From contig JBMNES010000001.1 of the NCBI GenBank assembly GCA_050948905.1, forward strand, positions 1,612,001-1,676,000: DNA of 64,000 nucleotides, read 5' to 3'. This DNA comes from DTKD01 sp050948905 (GTDB taxonomy: Bacteria; Armatimonadota; UBA5829). Shown one piece after another: positions 24,396-33,484 of this stretch; position 1 is the stretch's first letter; every line of letters starts with the position of its first letter. The position numbers were made by a program, and so were the translations under genes. The notes beneath the pieces were generated by a model. That model was not told where the DNA came from, searched no databases, and saw only the letters and a program-made list of their open reading frames with translations.

Positions 24396-25610
24396 TTAAT
24401 CCCCCGCAAGCTCCAGCGCCTTCATTCGAAACTCCATCGGCGGGCAGCAGTAGACCGTCTTCAGCCTGCCGGTAAGCCACAGCTTGTCGCGCAGCCTCTT
24501 CACCGAATGGCTTTCCATAGCGCAGTCACCGAGAAGAATTACTTTGCCTTCTGTGTTCGGATCCACGCTTGGGTCTTTTCCGAACACCAGTGTGACCGGG
24601 TTATCGGGATCAAGCGCATCAAGCTCGACGAGTTTGTCGATGCCACGTCGGACATAATACTCGCAGCCCTTGCAATAATCGCCAGCGCAGACCTTGATTC
24701 CGGGGAAGCGCTCCTCGGTGATCTCGATATCCGGCATCGCGAACTTGCGCCGTATATCGGCAATCGGTGTGCCCACAACTTCGATCTCATTGATGTCGCC
24801 GACTCCAAAACCCTGCTCGTGCGCAAGTCGGGTCGTGTCGATCTGAAGATTATCGAACCCGATGGCCGATTCCGCCACCGCATCGACTGCCACGATGTCC
24901 GTGCCGGATATGATAATTCCCATATCCACTACCTGGCCCATATCCGCATGGTCGCCTTCCTGACCATGTACGCCATCAATGACGGTGAGGTCTGGCTTGT
25001 TGTAGTGCAGGATATCAACCAGCTTCTGCGGGATTCTGGTATAGTCGTGGCCGAAGAGTTTGTCTGCGTCGGAGATAGTGCCGTGCAGGTTCTTGATGCC
25101 TAATGTTGTTAAAGTTAAGCTGTGATTCTTTAACACCGGCACGTTGATCAGCACTTCGGCTTCGAGTATCGTCCGTGGAATACTCGGGTGTTTCAAAACC
25201 AGCGCATCCGGGTTAGACGGGTTCAAAAACTCATCCTTTTCGAGGTAGACTATATCAGCTCCGTTATCCAGAGCCGCCTGCTTCATACCAACCGCCTCAA
25301 AACATGCCTCGGTGGTGCTGGCGTTTTTTCTGAACAGCGCAGTCGATATTGATCGCCCTTCCGCGACCGTCACCTTTCGTGCGCCCGCATCCTTCGCCGC
25401 TCTGATCAGTGACGCAATGACGCGAGGATCCGTCGTAGTCGGCGCCGGGTTGGGGCAGTAAACGTTCGGCTTGAGAACGACGTGCTTGCCTTTGCAAAGT
25501 GCGGTGAAATCGCAGGCTAAAGCAACAGCTTCACGAACCGCCTTCTCAACAGCCTGCATACTGTCGAGGTCCGATACCTTCGATATGGATACTTTCGGTT
25601 TGCTGGACAT
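24396..25610 (-). CDS. DUF362 domain protein
   Basis: 404 residues. The N-terminal pattern GKHVVLKPNVYCPNPAPTTTDP, then VLINVPVLKNHSLT and GIKNLHGTISD, is the DUF362 signature. A C-terminal cysteine group CAGDYCKGCEYY could bind a metal or Fe-S cluster. DUF362 proteins are of unsettled function and are often found fused to ferredoxin domains. AGGAG lies 8 bases before the ATG. Thirty bases separate it from the upstream GH94 gene on the same strand, so a two-gene operon is plausible. Confidence 0.88.
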   Translation of the reverse strand: MSSKPKVSISKVSDLDSMQAVEKAVREAVALACDFTALCKGKHVVLKPNVYCPNPAPTTTDPRVIASLIRAAKDAGARKVTVAEGRSISTALFRKNASTTEACFEAVGMKQAALDNGADIVYLEKDEFLNPSNPDALVLKHPSIPRTILEAEVLINVPVLKNHSLTLTTLGIKNLHGTISDADKLFGHDYTRIPQKLVDILHYNKPDLTVIDGVHGQEGDHADMGQVVDMGIIISGTDIVAVDAVAESAIGFDNLQIDTTRLAHEQGFGVGDINEIEVVGTPIADIRRKFAMPDIEITEERFPGIKVCAGDYCKGCEYYVRRGIDKLVELDALDPDNPVTLVFGKDPSVDPNTEGKVILLGDCAMESHSVKRLRDKLWLTGRLKTVYCCPPMEFRMKALELAGD

Positions 25611-25640
25611 ACCTTGGACTCCTTTTTTGATCCATCGAAT

Positions 25641-28112
25641 CTATTTGTGGCCCGACCCACAACTATTTCCCATCACACATACGACCTTTGCCACACTTCC
25701 TTTTTCTATCATAGGAAGCACATTTCCTTCAATGCGATCTCCGTCGACAGTAATTTCCGCTACTCCGTGCTGGACGTGGTCAGGGTTTCTGACTTCGATT
25801 TCATAAGTGACCCCACGGAATTTGCGGGTTACTTTGTAGCTATCCCAAGAGTCGGGAATGCACGGGTCTACGATCAATCCGTCGTAGGTCGGGCGGATAC
25901 CGAGAATATAATCCAACCCGTCGCGGAACATCCAGACCCCAGAGCCGGTTAACCATGCGTGACTGGCTTGTCCAAATGTCGGGTGGTCGTCGCTGGTGAC
26001 ATATTCTGAATAGACATACGGTTCCATCTTATACACATCGGGGTCGATTGCCTGCATCATTGGCAAAGTTTTTCGGTAATAGCTATACGCCCGATTACCT
26101 TCCCCTATGACGCAGTTGCCCAATATCGCCCATGCCGCCACATGATTGAAAATCGCGCCGTTCTCTTTCTTGCCAGGCACGCACCTCGTGGCAAGCCCGA
26201 TTCCGGAATCAACCTGTGTATAACTTGGGGATAATATCTTAGGCCCTCTCGAAGTTATCAACAGCCTGTCTGCTGAGTCCATCGCCTTCTTCGCTCGCTT
26301 GGCGTCCGCAACCCCCGAAATCGCCGCCCAACTCTGAGCGTTCATAAATATTCGGCCCTCTTTGTTTTTACTTGAGCCGATCACCTCGCCGTCGTCGCGG
26401 ATGCCTCTGATATACCACTCGCCATCCCAGCAGCGCTCGTTCAACGCCGCTTTGACCAGGTCATATTCCGCTCTATACCTGTCCGCTGCCTCCTTGATTC
26501 TGACGATGCCGAAACACCCCGTGCCCTCGCAGAATTTATCCAGCAAATCTGCAGTCTCACGCAGAATGTAACACAGGAAATGCGCCACCCAGACGCTTTC
26601 GCCGATACCTTTTCGGCCGACGTAGTCCAGGGTATCGTTCCAGTCGCCAGGGCCGAACTTTGGCAGGTGGTTCTCCGTCAACTGCGACAGCACATAATCG
26701 CAAGCGCGCATCACGTGATCCAGCACATCCGATTCCCCGCCATCATAAAACGGCGCTACCTTCATCAAAAACGTCCAATCACCGGTCTCTTTTATATAAT
26801 TGATCACTGCCAACGGCAGCCAGAGCGGTGTATCTGAGTGGCCGGTCTTCTCGCCGACCCCTGTCAACTTGAAATAGTTATGCAAAGTGCTGCCATCGGC
26901 AAACTGCTTGGAAAGAACCTCCAGCAACCTATCCTCGACCTGATCCGGCACGCTCAAAATCGGCCCCATCATGTCCTGGCACTGATCCCTGATTCCAACT
27001 CCAAACAGCAGCCCGCCGTGATAATACCCCGCGTTGCGGTTCATATTGAACGTAACCCAGCTCTGCCGCTTGCCCCAGACGTTGAGCATCTTATTCATCT
27101 CGTCATCTGGCGTCTCCACGTGAACAGGGGCGATGTACGCGTCCCAATAGGCTGTGACCTTCGCCAACTCCGCATGCGCGGCTTTCGGTGAACGATATTT
27201 TGCTATAATTTCCCTGGCTCCGGGTGGGGGAATAGCCAGGCCGCCTTTGTCCGGCGACGCGGGAGTGCAGCCCATCATAACGACGAACTCAACCTCCTGT
27301 TTCGCCTCCAGCACCACCTCTCCCCGCAGCGCAGCACACGCATCCCCGGAGGTAATATCCGTATCCGAGAGCAGGTCATTTTCAATACCCACCGGGTTAG
27401 ACTCGCTCCTCCACTGCCCGATAAACGCATCCTTCAGACAATCCCACGAGTTCGCCTGTAGATCGCTGGTAAAGAAGACATACCTGTCCCAGGCCTGGTT
27501 CGGCTGCGCAACCGAAACCCCGCGGTTCGTCACCCAATAATTCTTGGTGGCGAAAATGGCGTTATCCTCACGGGAGAACTTCGCCAGATTAAAATGCTGA
27601 TCGTTGGGCTGCATAATCAAATCCTGCAGCGCATGTCCCAGGCACAGTTCGACGTAGCTGGTAATAGACAACCGTTTCGGCTCAAAAGTCTCGTTGCACA
27701 GCTTCACAAGCCATATCTCGAGGTCATCGCCGAGCGGCACAAAATAGGTGATCTCGCTCGATATTCCTCGATATTTCTGCTTTATCGTCTGATATCCCAG
27801 CCCGACGCGACATTCGTAGCTATCCGGTTTATGTCCGGTCGGCTGCCACGACAGGCTCCACGCCTCGCCGTCCTCGTCTTTGATATAAACGTACCGGCCT
27901 GGTCTGTCTACTGGCAATGAATTGTAGCGGAAGCGGGTAATTCTGCTGTCCCGCGGATCCATCCAGTAGCTGAATCCGCCCCCTGTGTTTGAAACAAGCC
28001 CGGTGTAGCGGCCATTGGATATATAGTTGACCCAGGGCGCAGGGGTATCCGGGCGGGTGATTACGAACTCCTTACCGTCTTCAGTGAAGTATCCATACTT
28101 ATCAAGCGCCAT
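25641..28112 (-). CDS. Glycoside hydrolase family 94 phosphorylase (cellobiose/chitobiose phosphorylase-like)
   Basis: 823 residues, the full GH94 length. The N terminus KYGYFTEDGKEFVITRPDTP and PWVNYISNGRYTGLVSNTGGGFSYW match the GH94 N-terminal domain, and the catalytic Asp lies in PGDWNDTLDYVGRKGIGESVW at about residue 487. The protein lacks a signal peptide, so it acts in the cytoplasm. GH94 enzymes phosphorolyse beta-linked disaccharides such as cellobiose or N,N'-diacetylchitobiose into sugar-1-phosphate plus sugar. The exact substrate cannot be chosen from sequence alone. GGGAGG precedes the ATG. Confidence 0.9.
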   Translation of the reverse strand: MALDKYGYFTEDGKEFVITRPDTPAPWVNYISNGRYTGLVSNTGGGFSYWMDPRDSRITRFRYNSLPVDRPGRYVYIKDEDGEAWSLSWQPTGHKPDSYECRVGLGYQTIKQKYRGISSEITYFVPLGDDLEIWLVKLCNETFEPKRLSITSYVELCLGHALQDLIMQPNDQHFNLAKFSREDNAIFATKNYWVTNRGVSVAQPNQAWDRYVFFTSDLQANSWDCLKDAFIGQWRSESNPVGIENDLLSDTDITSGDACAALRGEVVLEAKQEVEFVVMMGCTPASPDKGGLAIPPPGAREIIAKYRSPKAAHAELAKVTAYWDAYIAPVHVETPDDEMNKMLNVWGKRQSWVTFNMNRNAGYYHGGLLFGVGIRDQCQDMMGPILSVPDQVEDRLLEVLSKQFADGSTLHNYFKLTGVGEKTGHSDTPLWLPLAVINYIKETGDWTFLMKVAPFYDGGESDVLDHVMRACDYVLSQLTENHLPKFGPGDWNDTLDYVGRKGIGESVWVAHFLCYILRETADLLDKFCEGTGCFGIVRIKEAADRYRAEYDLVKAALNERCWDGEWYIRGIRDDGEVIGSSKNKEGRIFMNAQSWAAISGVADAKRAKKAMDSADRLLITSRGPKILSPSYTQVDSGIGLATRCVPGKKENGAIFNHVAAWAILGNCVIGEGNRAYSYYRKTLPMMQAIDPDVYKMEPYVYSEYVTSDDHPTFGQASHAWLTGSGVWMFRDGLDYILGIRPTYDGLIVDPCIPDSWDSYKVTRKFRGVTYEIEVRNPDHVQHGVAEITVDGDRIEGNVLPMIEKGSVAKVVCVMGNSCGSGHK

Positions 28113-28237
28113 TGCTGCCTCCCGTTGTTGGGATTATGTAGGACTACATTGTACACGCACTGGCAAGCAAAGGGAAGCATCCTATATAACTGAAGGTAAA
28201 TCGACTCTCGGCGGATAACGAAAACGGGGTAAGAGTT

Positions 28238-29461
28238 ATGAGTGAAGGCAGGAATGTTGATGTACTGGTGGTCGGCGGAGGGCCGGCGGGTTTCGCGGCA
28301 GCTCTGGCAGCGAGCAGGACAGGGGCCAGCACACTTCTAATAGAACGCAGCGGTCGTCTCGGCGGAATGGCCACCAACGCCCTGGTATCTCCGTTTTTGG
28401 GGATGGTCAAGGGCAAATTCGTCAACGATATAATCGACCACCTTGGCGGCAGGCAAGTCGATCCCTCCACTCTGGATCTTAATTATGCGGATATGCTTGT
28501 TCAAGATAATGCGCAAATACTTTTACATACTTGTGCAACTAATGCGATTATGGACGGCGATAGAGTAACAGGATGCAGCGCATTTACAAAGCAGGGCCGC
28601 ATTGATATTTCCGCTGCGGTCACCATAGACGCCAGCGGTGATGGGGACATAGCGTACTCAGCGGGGGTGCCATTCGAGCAGGGTCGACCGGGCGACGGCC
28701 TTACTCAGCCCGTCTCCATTATGTTCAGAATAGGCGGTGTCGGGCCGTCCCCTCTGCTGTGCGGCAGCGAGGGCGAGGCGGCCGCCCTTACGCTTCCTGC
28801 GGGCACCTGGGAGCAGATCGTCGAGCGTGGAATGCGCAAAGGTGAATTACCTGAAAACGTCGGCGTCATTCGCACTTATGCCACTCGTCGCCCTTCCGAG
28901 GTCACCGTAAACGCCACCCAGGTCAACTACATCGACGGCACTTCCCCCGATGATCTCACCAGAGCAGAATTGGAGGGTCGCAGGCAGGCTCATATAGTCA
29001 CCGAGTTTCTTAGAAAGCACGCGTCCGGATATGAAAATTGCTTTATAAGCGAGATGCCGACAGTGATCGGCGTGCGGGAGACGAGACGATTTTTGGGATG
29101 CGATTATCTCACTCGAGCCGATCTTTTGGAGGGTCGAAAGCGCCCGGATGCGGTCGTGGAGGATGCTTTATTTGTCATCGACATCCACAACCCCGATGGG
29201 CCAGGTCAATCGGAGGGGTCCGCTGTTGAGTGCCGGCCTTATGATATACCCTACGGTTGCCTTGTCCCACGAGAAATCGACGGATTGCTGCTGGCGGGTC
29301 GATGTATCAGCGGAAGTCACGACGCGCACGCTTCATACAGGGTAATGACGATCTGCCTCGGCATAGGAGCCGCCGCCGGCGCCGCAGCAGCCATATCCGC
29401 CCGCCGCCGAATATCCCCGCGCCAGGTCAAACCAGAAGAAATCAGAGCAGCCATAAATTGA
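28238..29461 (+). CDS. FAD-dependent oxidoreductase (FAD_oxidored family)
   Basis: 407 residues. The N terminus is a dinucleotide-binding fold, VDVLVVGGGPAGFAAALAASRTG, followed by ERSGRLGGMATNALVSPF, and the FAD-binding C terminus is LLLAGRCISGSHDAHASYRVM. This matches the FAD_oxidored (PF12831-type) group, often found in bacteria that degrade polysaccharides and in proteins of unknown substrate. No signal peptide. It is divergent from the GH94 gene. The SD is weak (GGGGTAAGAGTT). Confidence 0.87.
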   Translation: MSEGRNVDVLVVGGGPAGFAAALAASRTGASTLLIERSGRLGGMATNALVSPFLGMVKGKFVNDIIDHLGGRQVDPSTLDLNYADMLVQDNAQILLHTCATNAIMDGDRVTGCSAFTKQGRIDISAAVTIDASGDGDIAYSAGVPFEQGRPGDGLTQPVSIMFRIGGVGPSPLLCGSEGEAAALTLPAGTWEQIVERGMRKGELPENVGVIRTYATRRPSEVTVNATQVNYIDGTSPDDLTRAELEGRRQAHIVTEFLRKHASGYENCFISEMPTVIGVRETRRFLGCDYLTRADLLEGRKRPDAVVEDALFVIDIHNPDGPGQSEGSAVECRPYDIPYGCLVPREIDGLLLAGRCISGSHDAHASYRVMTICLGIGAAAGAAAAISARRRISPRQVKPEEIRAAIN

Positions 29462-29783
29462 GGAGGACAAAATTTCACCCACCGCCCCATCATCCTGTGC
29501 CCTAAATACCGTCATCCCGCGCCCATTACGGTCTTGATAGGTGGCAATCTCCGAATTGCCACCTCAAAACCAGTCACTGAACGCCCCAAATAACGTCATC
29601 CTGTGCCCTAAATACCGTCATCTCGCGCCCCCAATTACGGTCATCCTGCGCGAAGTCGCAGGATCACGTTCCAACCCTCCGTCATTTCGAACGCAGTGAG
29701 AAATCTGCTTTTTCGCCGTCCGAAGTCAGTTGTCCGAAGTCCGAGAAGAGCAGCCGTGCCATTCAGCCACGGCTGCGGGTGTC
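29462..29783. repeat. 322-base intergenic repeat block
   Basis: No gene seen. It holds two copies of a GTCATCCTGTGCCC/AATACCGTCAT tract, a hairpin ATCCTGCG...CGCAGGAT near 29643-29664, one interspersed GTCATTTCGAACGCAG element (29681-29715), and hairpin 29540-29563. In that hairpin GGTGGCAAT pairs with ATTGCCACC: both arms changed relative to the commoner GGTGGCGAT/ATCGCCACC. Confidence 0.88.
29750..29776 (-). terminator. Probable terminator of the LolA-like gene
   Basis: Arms GCAGCCGTG and CACGGCTGC form a 9-bp stem with a 9-base loop, eight bases after the stop of the minus-strand gene. The T-run is weak on that strand (TCTTCTC). Confidence 0.6.
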
Positions 29784-30728
29784 CTATTGCACTGCTGGAG
29801 CTTTCAGAAGCGCTTCCATTTCATCCTTAGCTATAATACCGCCGATCTGAGTTTGAACTGCGGTCTGTGGGCCGTAGACAGTCGTGCCCACGGGAAACTC
29901 GATAGTGAAAATTGAGGCGCTTATCGCAGCGTTTGGATGAAACTCCAACGTGCGGAAACGTTTGACGTCAGGCGCTGACTTGGCTCCGTTTTTATCCAGA
30001 TAGCTTACCACGGTGGCTGCTTCAGGGAACCAGACGTCATCATATTGACGAAATGATTCTACATTGTAAACACTTACACGTCCCTTGCCGGGGTCGGGGG
30101 TCGTGAGCATTCGCTTGGTAAGGTAGCCGTTGTGTGGCGATATCCAGATATCCCTCGTTACGCTGCCCTGCCGCAAAGTGAAATGATGCACGGTTACATT
30201 GTCAATGGTCTCATCTCCAACATAGGTCGGAGCGCCGCTTAACAATAATTTCCTCTCGGCGCCGACAAATGGATCCATTATTCCGATCAAAGCTTGAAGG
30301 CGGGTCTGTTTCTGATCGTTGGATATGAAACCATCAGCTCCGGTCAGTCCAGAGCCTGTCGCGCCATTCCACGCGACCTGACTCAGCCCGGCACAGGCTT
30401 TTTCCGGGATAAGCGTCCTCTTGTCAAAACGCCATTTGACCCCGTCGAAAGCCCAGTAAAGCTTTTCCAGGGACTCCGGGCCAGCAGGTGTCTGAACGCG
30501 TATGAGGCCTTTCTGTGAAGCGTTCCATCCAGCTTGCTCAGCCTGATACAGGTCATCCGCCTGAACGTAGGATATGGCGAAATAACCGTAGCCGCTTTTC
30601 AAAGATGACATAGAGCGTTCTATTGCGGCTTTGATGGTTCCCATCTCCAGGCAACAACCCGCCTTAGGCACAAGCATGAGCATAATGCACAAAAACACCG
30701 GGCACACAGCGCATCTGTTGTTTCTCAT
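29784..30728 (-). CDS. Secreted protein with LolA-like features, function unknown
   Basis: 314 residues from ATG 30728, chosen because GGAGGG lies 7 bases upstream and the protein then begins with a signal peptide (RNNRCAVCPVFLCIMLMLV). The body alternates short beta strands, with features reminiscent of outer-membrane lipoprotein-sorting or LolA-like proteins: YWAFDGVKWRFDK, then VHHFTLRQGSVTRDIWISPHNGYLTKRM and SYLDKNG. No catalytic motif is seen. I infer an exported protein that binds or senses lipid or envelope material; the exact family is uncertain. Confidence 0.6.
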   Translation of the reverse strand: MRNNRCAVCPVFLCIMLMLVPKAGCCLEMGTIKAAIERSMSSLKSGYGYFAISYVQADDLYQAEQAGWNASQKGLIRVQTPAGPESLEKLYWAFDGVKWRFDKRTLIPEKACAGLSQVAWNGATGSGLTGADGFISNDQKQTRLQALIGIMDPFVGAERKLLLSGAPTYVGDETIDNVTVHHFTLRQGSVTRDIWISPHNGYLTKRMLTTPDPGKGRVSVYNVESFRQYDDVWFPEAATVVSYLDKNGAKSAPDVKRFRTLEFHPNAAISASIFTIEFPVGTTVYGPQTAVQTQIGGIIAKDEMEALLKAPAVQ

Positions 30729-31152
30729 TTCGCATCCCTCCAGTTTTCCATTGTCTTGGACCGGCCGATCTGCAACCTGCGGCGTCACTGCCAGCTGCAA
30801 ACTACGATCTGCTTAGAATATCTGCTAACCAGAACAGTAGTTGTACTGTCTACCTCCTTCCTCATGTTGACATCTCGACGCTGATTCCCGTAGCCCTACG
30901 CGCCTCATGTTTGATGATGTAGTCACACAATGATCAGATTTGTGTGAAGTATACCCTGCGGCCATCCACAAGTCAACCTCGAATGTTGTGATTATTGCAT
31001 CGCCTTTGCCTGGTTTTAGATGCAGTATTTCAGGGGAGCCCCGCCACAGGAGCCCCTCAATTCTGCCCTCAATTCTGCCGTTGACTTTTGGATGAGCTCG
31101 TGGTACAGTTTTCTTGCTTTATAAGGATGTACATACCTACGGAGGGACGGCG
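30729..31152. other. Divergent intergenic region with one clear promoter
   Basis: 424 bases between divergent secreted-protein genes. It holds the promoter at 31081-31109 and two copies of GGAGCCCC near 31037-31058. The rest shows no repeat of the window's families, no RNA gene and no convincing ORF. A promoter for the minus-strand gene must lie here but I cannot place it. Confidence 0.5.
31081..31109 (+). promoter_or_regulatory. Sigma-70-type promoter of Ig-like surface protein gene
   Basis: TTGACT, 17-base spacer, TACAGT; about 45 bases before the ATG at 31153. Confidence 0.65.
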
Positions 31153-33039
31153 ATGCGGCGCTGGATTTCTTTGGCTATAGTAATGGTTATGCTCACGCCT
31201 GCGGTGGCTTCGGCTGCTGAGGGGACTATGGCAACCTGGCTCTCGCCACAACCCGGACAAATAGTCTCCGGCGCCAGGGTAGAAGTAGCGGTGGGTTACA
31301 ACACGCAATCCACGCTAAAGATCACTTCTCTTGAGCTTTATGTAGACGGTAAATTCTATACCAGAAAGATCCTGGGCACACCGGAATCCCGTGGTGTCTG
31401 CTCTTTTTGGTGGGATGTCACCCGTGAGCAACAGGGCACCCACGACCTCGTGGTCAAGGTATTTGCCGGTGACCAATTAATTTCCAAAGTCTACGGCACA
31501 GGCACAGTAGGGCGCAACGGGCAGAGCCGTGGTATAATCGACACCAGGCCGCCGGTAGTCACTTTCGCCAATATCAGCTCTCAGGACATCCTCACGGGCA
31601 CCACAACCGTCAAAATTCACGCCGCAGACGACAGCGGTGAGCCGCCGATGGTCAGTCTGTTGGTGGACGATGTTCTGAAGCTGATCAAAAATACTCCTCC
31701 GTACACATACGATCTGGATACTACGACTTACCCGGACGGCGACCACGCGCTCAAGACCTACGCCTATGATGGCGCCGGCAACAAAAGCGACCCCGCCGTC
31801 GTCAATGTGACATTCCGCAACGGTGCCAAAAACCCGGTCGTGACCACGCTTTCAGTCGGCCAACAGGAAGGCGAACTTCTTGAGGAGTTTGATGGAGACG
31901 ATCTCCCTGCGCTGATAAATCCGGTCACGGATTCCAATTTTGCGACCGCAAGTCGAAGTGCGTCTAAGAATGATGCCGAAACTTATACTGCCCCGCCGGT
32001 TGCCACGCCAAAGCCGCAGCCTCAGGTCGTTGCAGCAGCGCCTAAGACACAGGCTCAAGTTATAGCCGCAGCGCCAAAGACGATACCGGCGCCGAGGCAT
32101 ACTTCTTCTACTCCAAAGTCCGTCTCAGCCTCGGTTCAACCGAACCTGCGGCCGGCCGATTCGGCTCTAAAGACGAACAACAGCATGGCGGCGTCGGCGC
32201 CTCAGATAAAACCTGACCCGGTGATTGCTGCTCCCAAGCTGACTCAGGGCGGGGTAAAGATGGCGTCCGCTTCCATCGTGCCGTCGCTGCGTTCTGAGCA
32301 CGCCGCACCTGCTGAGGTTGCTGCGCCTGTATCGATCAAACCGGCTGAACCGAAGACGCAAATCGCTGACGCTAAGCACACTGAGACGGTGCAGGTTGCA
32401 AAGGCTGAGGAATCAATGCCACTGCGGCAGACCGACCAAAAACTGAACCAGCAGCCCGCGTCCTCATCAGCGCCGGTCGTGCTGGTGACTCCGGTGCCAT
32501 CCCCGGCCGGTAAGATGGTGCCGCACTCGCAGTTGAGTGATTTGAAAGACGTAGAGACCGCGCCTGCAACGCTTAGCGCCCCTGAGTCGGCTGCTCCGAA
32601 AATCGTCGAGGGCTCTGCAGCGTTGTCACAGGAGTCTTTGAAGCGAGTCCAGATCGCGATGGCTCCGAACCTGCACGCCGCCAGGGCCGCCGCTCACACA
32701 AGCCCGGCAATCGCCTGCCCACCTGCAACACCTAAACAGGCCCCAGCCAGGATCGAGAAGAAGAACAAGGCCATTGTATCGGGCAAGGTCAAGGCCAGGA
32801 CGTTCTTCGAGAGTATGGGTGGAGTCTTATTCTGGGATGCCGCCAGCCGCACCGTCACCGCGTTCGTCGGTGATATAGTCTTTGAGATGAAAATCGGCAG
32901 CAGGATCGCCAGAGTCAACGGCAAAGAAGTAATGATGGATTCTGCGCCTTACCTGGTGTCTGATCGCACCATATTTGACGCCGGCAACTATGCCCAGGCT
33001 TGTGCCCAGGCTCAAAAATCACTCGCCCTTGCCCACTGA
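31153..33039 (+). CDS. Exported Ig-like/copper-amine-oxidase-N-like surface protein with Ala/Pro linker
   Basis: 628 residues from ATG 31153 (GGAGGG upstream; 13 open codons before it are ignored). A signal peptide (about 1-22) is followed by two Ig-like domains (about 25-120 and 130-220; the second has the YPDGDHALKTYAYDGAGN signature). A long Ala/Pro/Ser/Lys linker (about 275-535) contains three degenerate copies of P-x-L-R/H (PNLRPADSA, PSLRSEHAA, PNLHAARAA). The C-terminal 85 residues look like a copper-amine-oxidase N-terminal-like domain (VLFWDAASRTVTAFVGD, KEVMMDSAPYLVSDRTIFD). Probably a cell-surface binding protein; no enzyme motif. Confidence 0.78.
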   Translation: MRRWISLAIVMVMLTPAVASAAEGTMATWLSPQPGQIVSGARVEVAVGYNTQSTLKITSLELYVDGKFYTRKILGTPESRGVCSFWWDVTREQQGTHDLVVKVFAGDQLISKVYGTGTVGRNGQSRGIIDTRPPVVTFANISSQDILTGTTTVKIHAADDSGEPPMVSLLVDDVLKLIKNTPPYTYDLDTTTYPDGDHALKTYAYDGAGNKSDPAVVNVTFRNGAKNPVVTTLSVGQQEGELLEEFDGDDLPALINPVTDSNFATASRSASKNDAETYTAPPVATPKPQPQVVAAAPKTQAQVIAAAPKTIPAPRHTSSTPKSVSASVQPNLRPADSALKTNNSMAASAPQIKPDPVIAAPKLTQGGVKMASASIVPSLRSEHAAPAEVAAPVSIKPAEPKTQIADAKHTETVQVAKAEESMPLRQTDQKLNQQPASSSAPVVLVTPVPSPAGKMVPHSQLSDLKDVETAPATLSAPESAAPKIVEGSAALSQESLKRVQIAMAPNLHAARAAAHTSPAIACPPATPKQAPARIEKKNKAIVSGKVKARTFFESMGGVLFWDAASRTVTAFVGDIVFEMKIGSRIARVNGKEVMMDSAPYLVSDRTIFDAGNYAQACAQAQKSLALAH

Positions 33040-33067
33040 AATACAGTAGAAACCAGGAACAAGAAAA

Positions 33068-33093
33068 ACAGCCGGGCCTTATGTCCCGGCTGT
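33068..33093. terminator. Terminator hairpin between convergent genes
   Basis: Arms ACAGCCGGG and CCCGGCTGT. On the minus strand the stem is followed by TTTTTCTTG, so it terminates the FmdB-side transcript; on the plus strand the tail is weaker. Confidence 0.8.
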
Positions 33094-33117
33094 TCTCGTA
33101 ATACTCTTCTGGCTAGA

Positions 33118-33393
33118 TCAGCTCTTTACTGCGGCCGTTGCCTCGGCTATCGCTTCAGATTTTGACTCTCCAGCATCACTGGAGCGCTTTGGGTTTCCGG
33201 ACACCGATGACCCCGAGCTGGGGTAATCGTTGATATGAAATCCGGAACCTTTGAAGACGATTCCGGGAGGAAACAACACTCTCGCCACCTCGCCCTCACA
33301 CTCAGGGCATTTATCTACAGGCTCATCGGTCATCTTCTGAAATTTTTCGAACTGGTGCTTGCATACCTTGCACTCATAGACATACGTCGGCAC
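33118..33393 (-). CDS. FmdB-family zinc ribbon protein
   Basis: 91 residues from GTG 33393 with GAGGTG 8 bases upstream. The zinc ribbon is formed by CKVC and CPEC in the typical MPTYVYECKVCKHQFEKFQK...DKCPECEGEVARVLFPPG pattern, followed by FKGSGFHINDY, all conserved in the FmdB/CxxC_CXXC_SSSS family. The tail is low-complexity Ser/Ala/Glu. Function in the cell is not established; FmdB was first linked to formamidase regulation. Confidence 0.93.
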   Translation of the reverse strand: MPTYVYECKVCKHQFEKFQKMTDEPVDKCPECEGEVARVLFPPGIVFKGSGFHINDYPSSGSSVSGNPKRSSDAGESKSEAIAEATAAVKS

Positions 33394-33484
33394 TATATCA
33401 CCTCATAATGACAGGTATCATCAAGCCCAATTATAGCAGGATAGCGAATCTCAATCAAACGTCTCTGATGACTCGCGGACTGCT

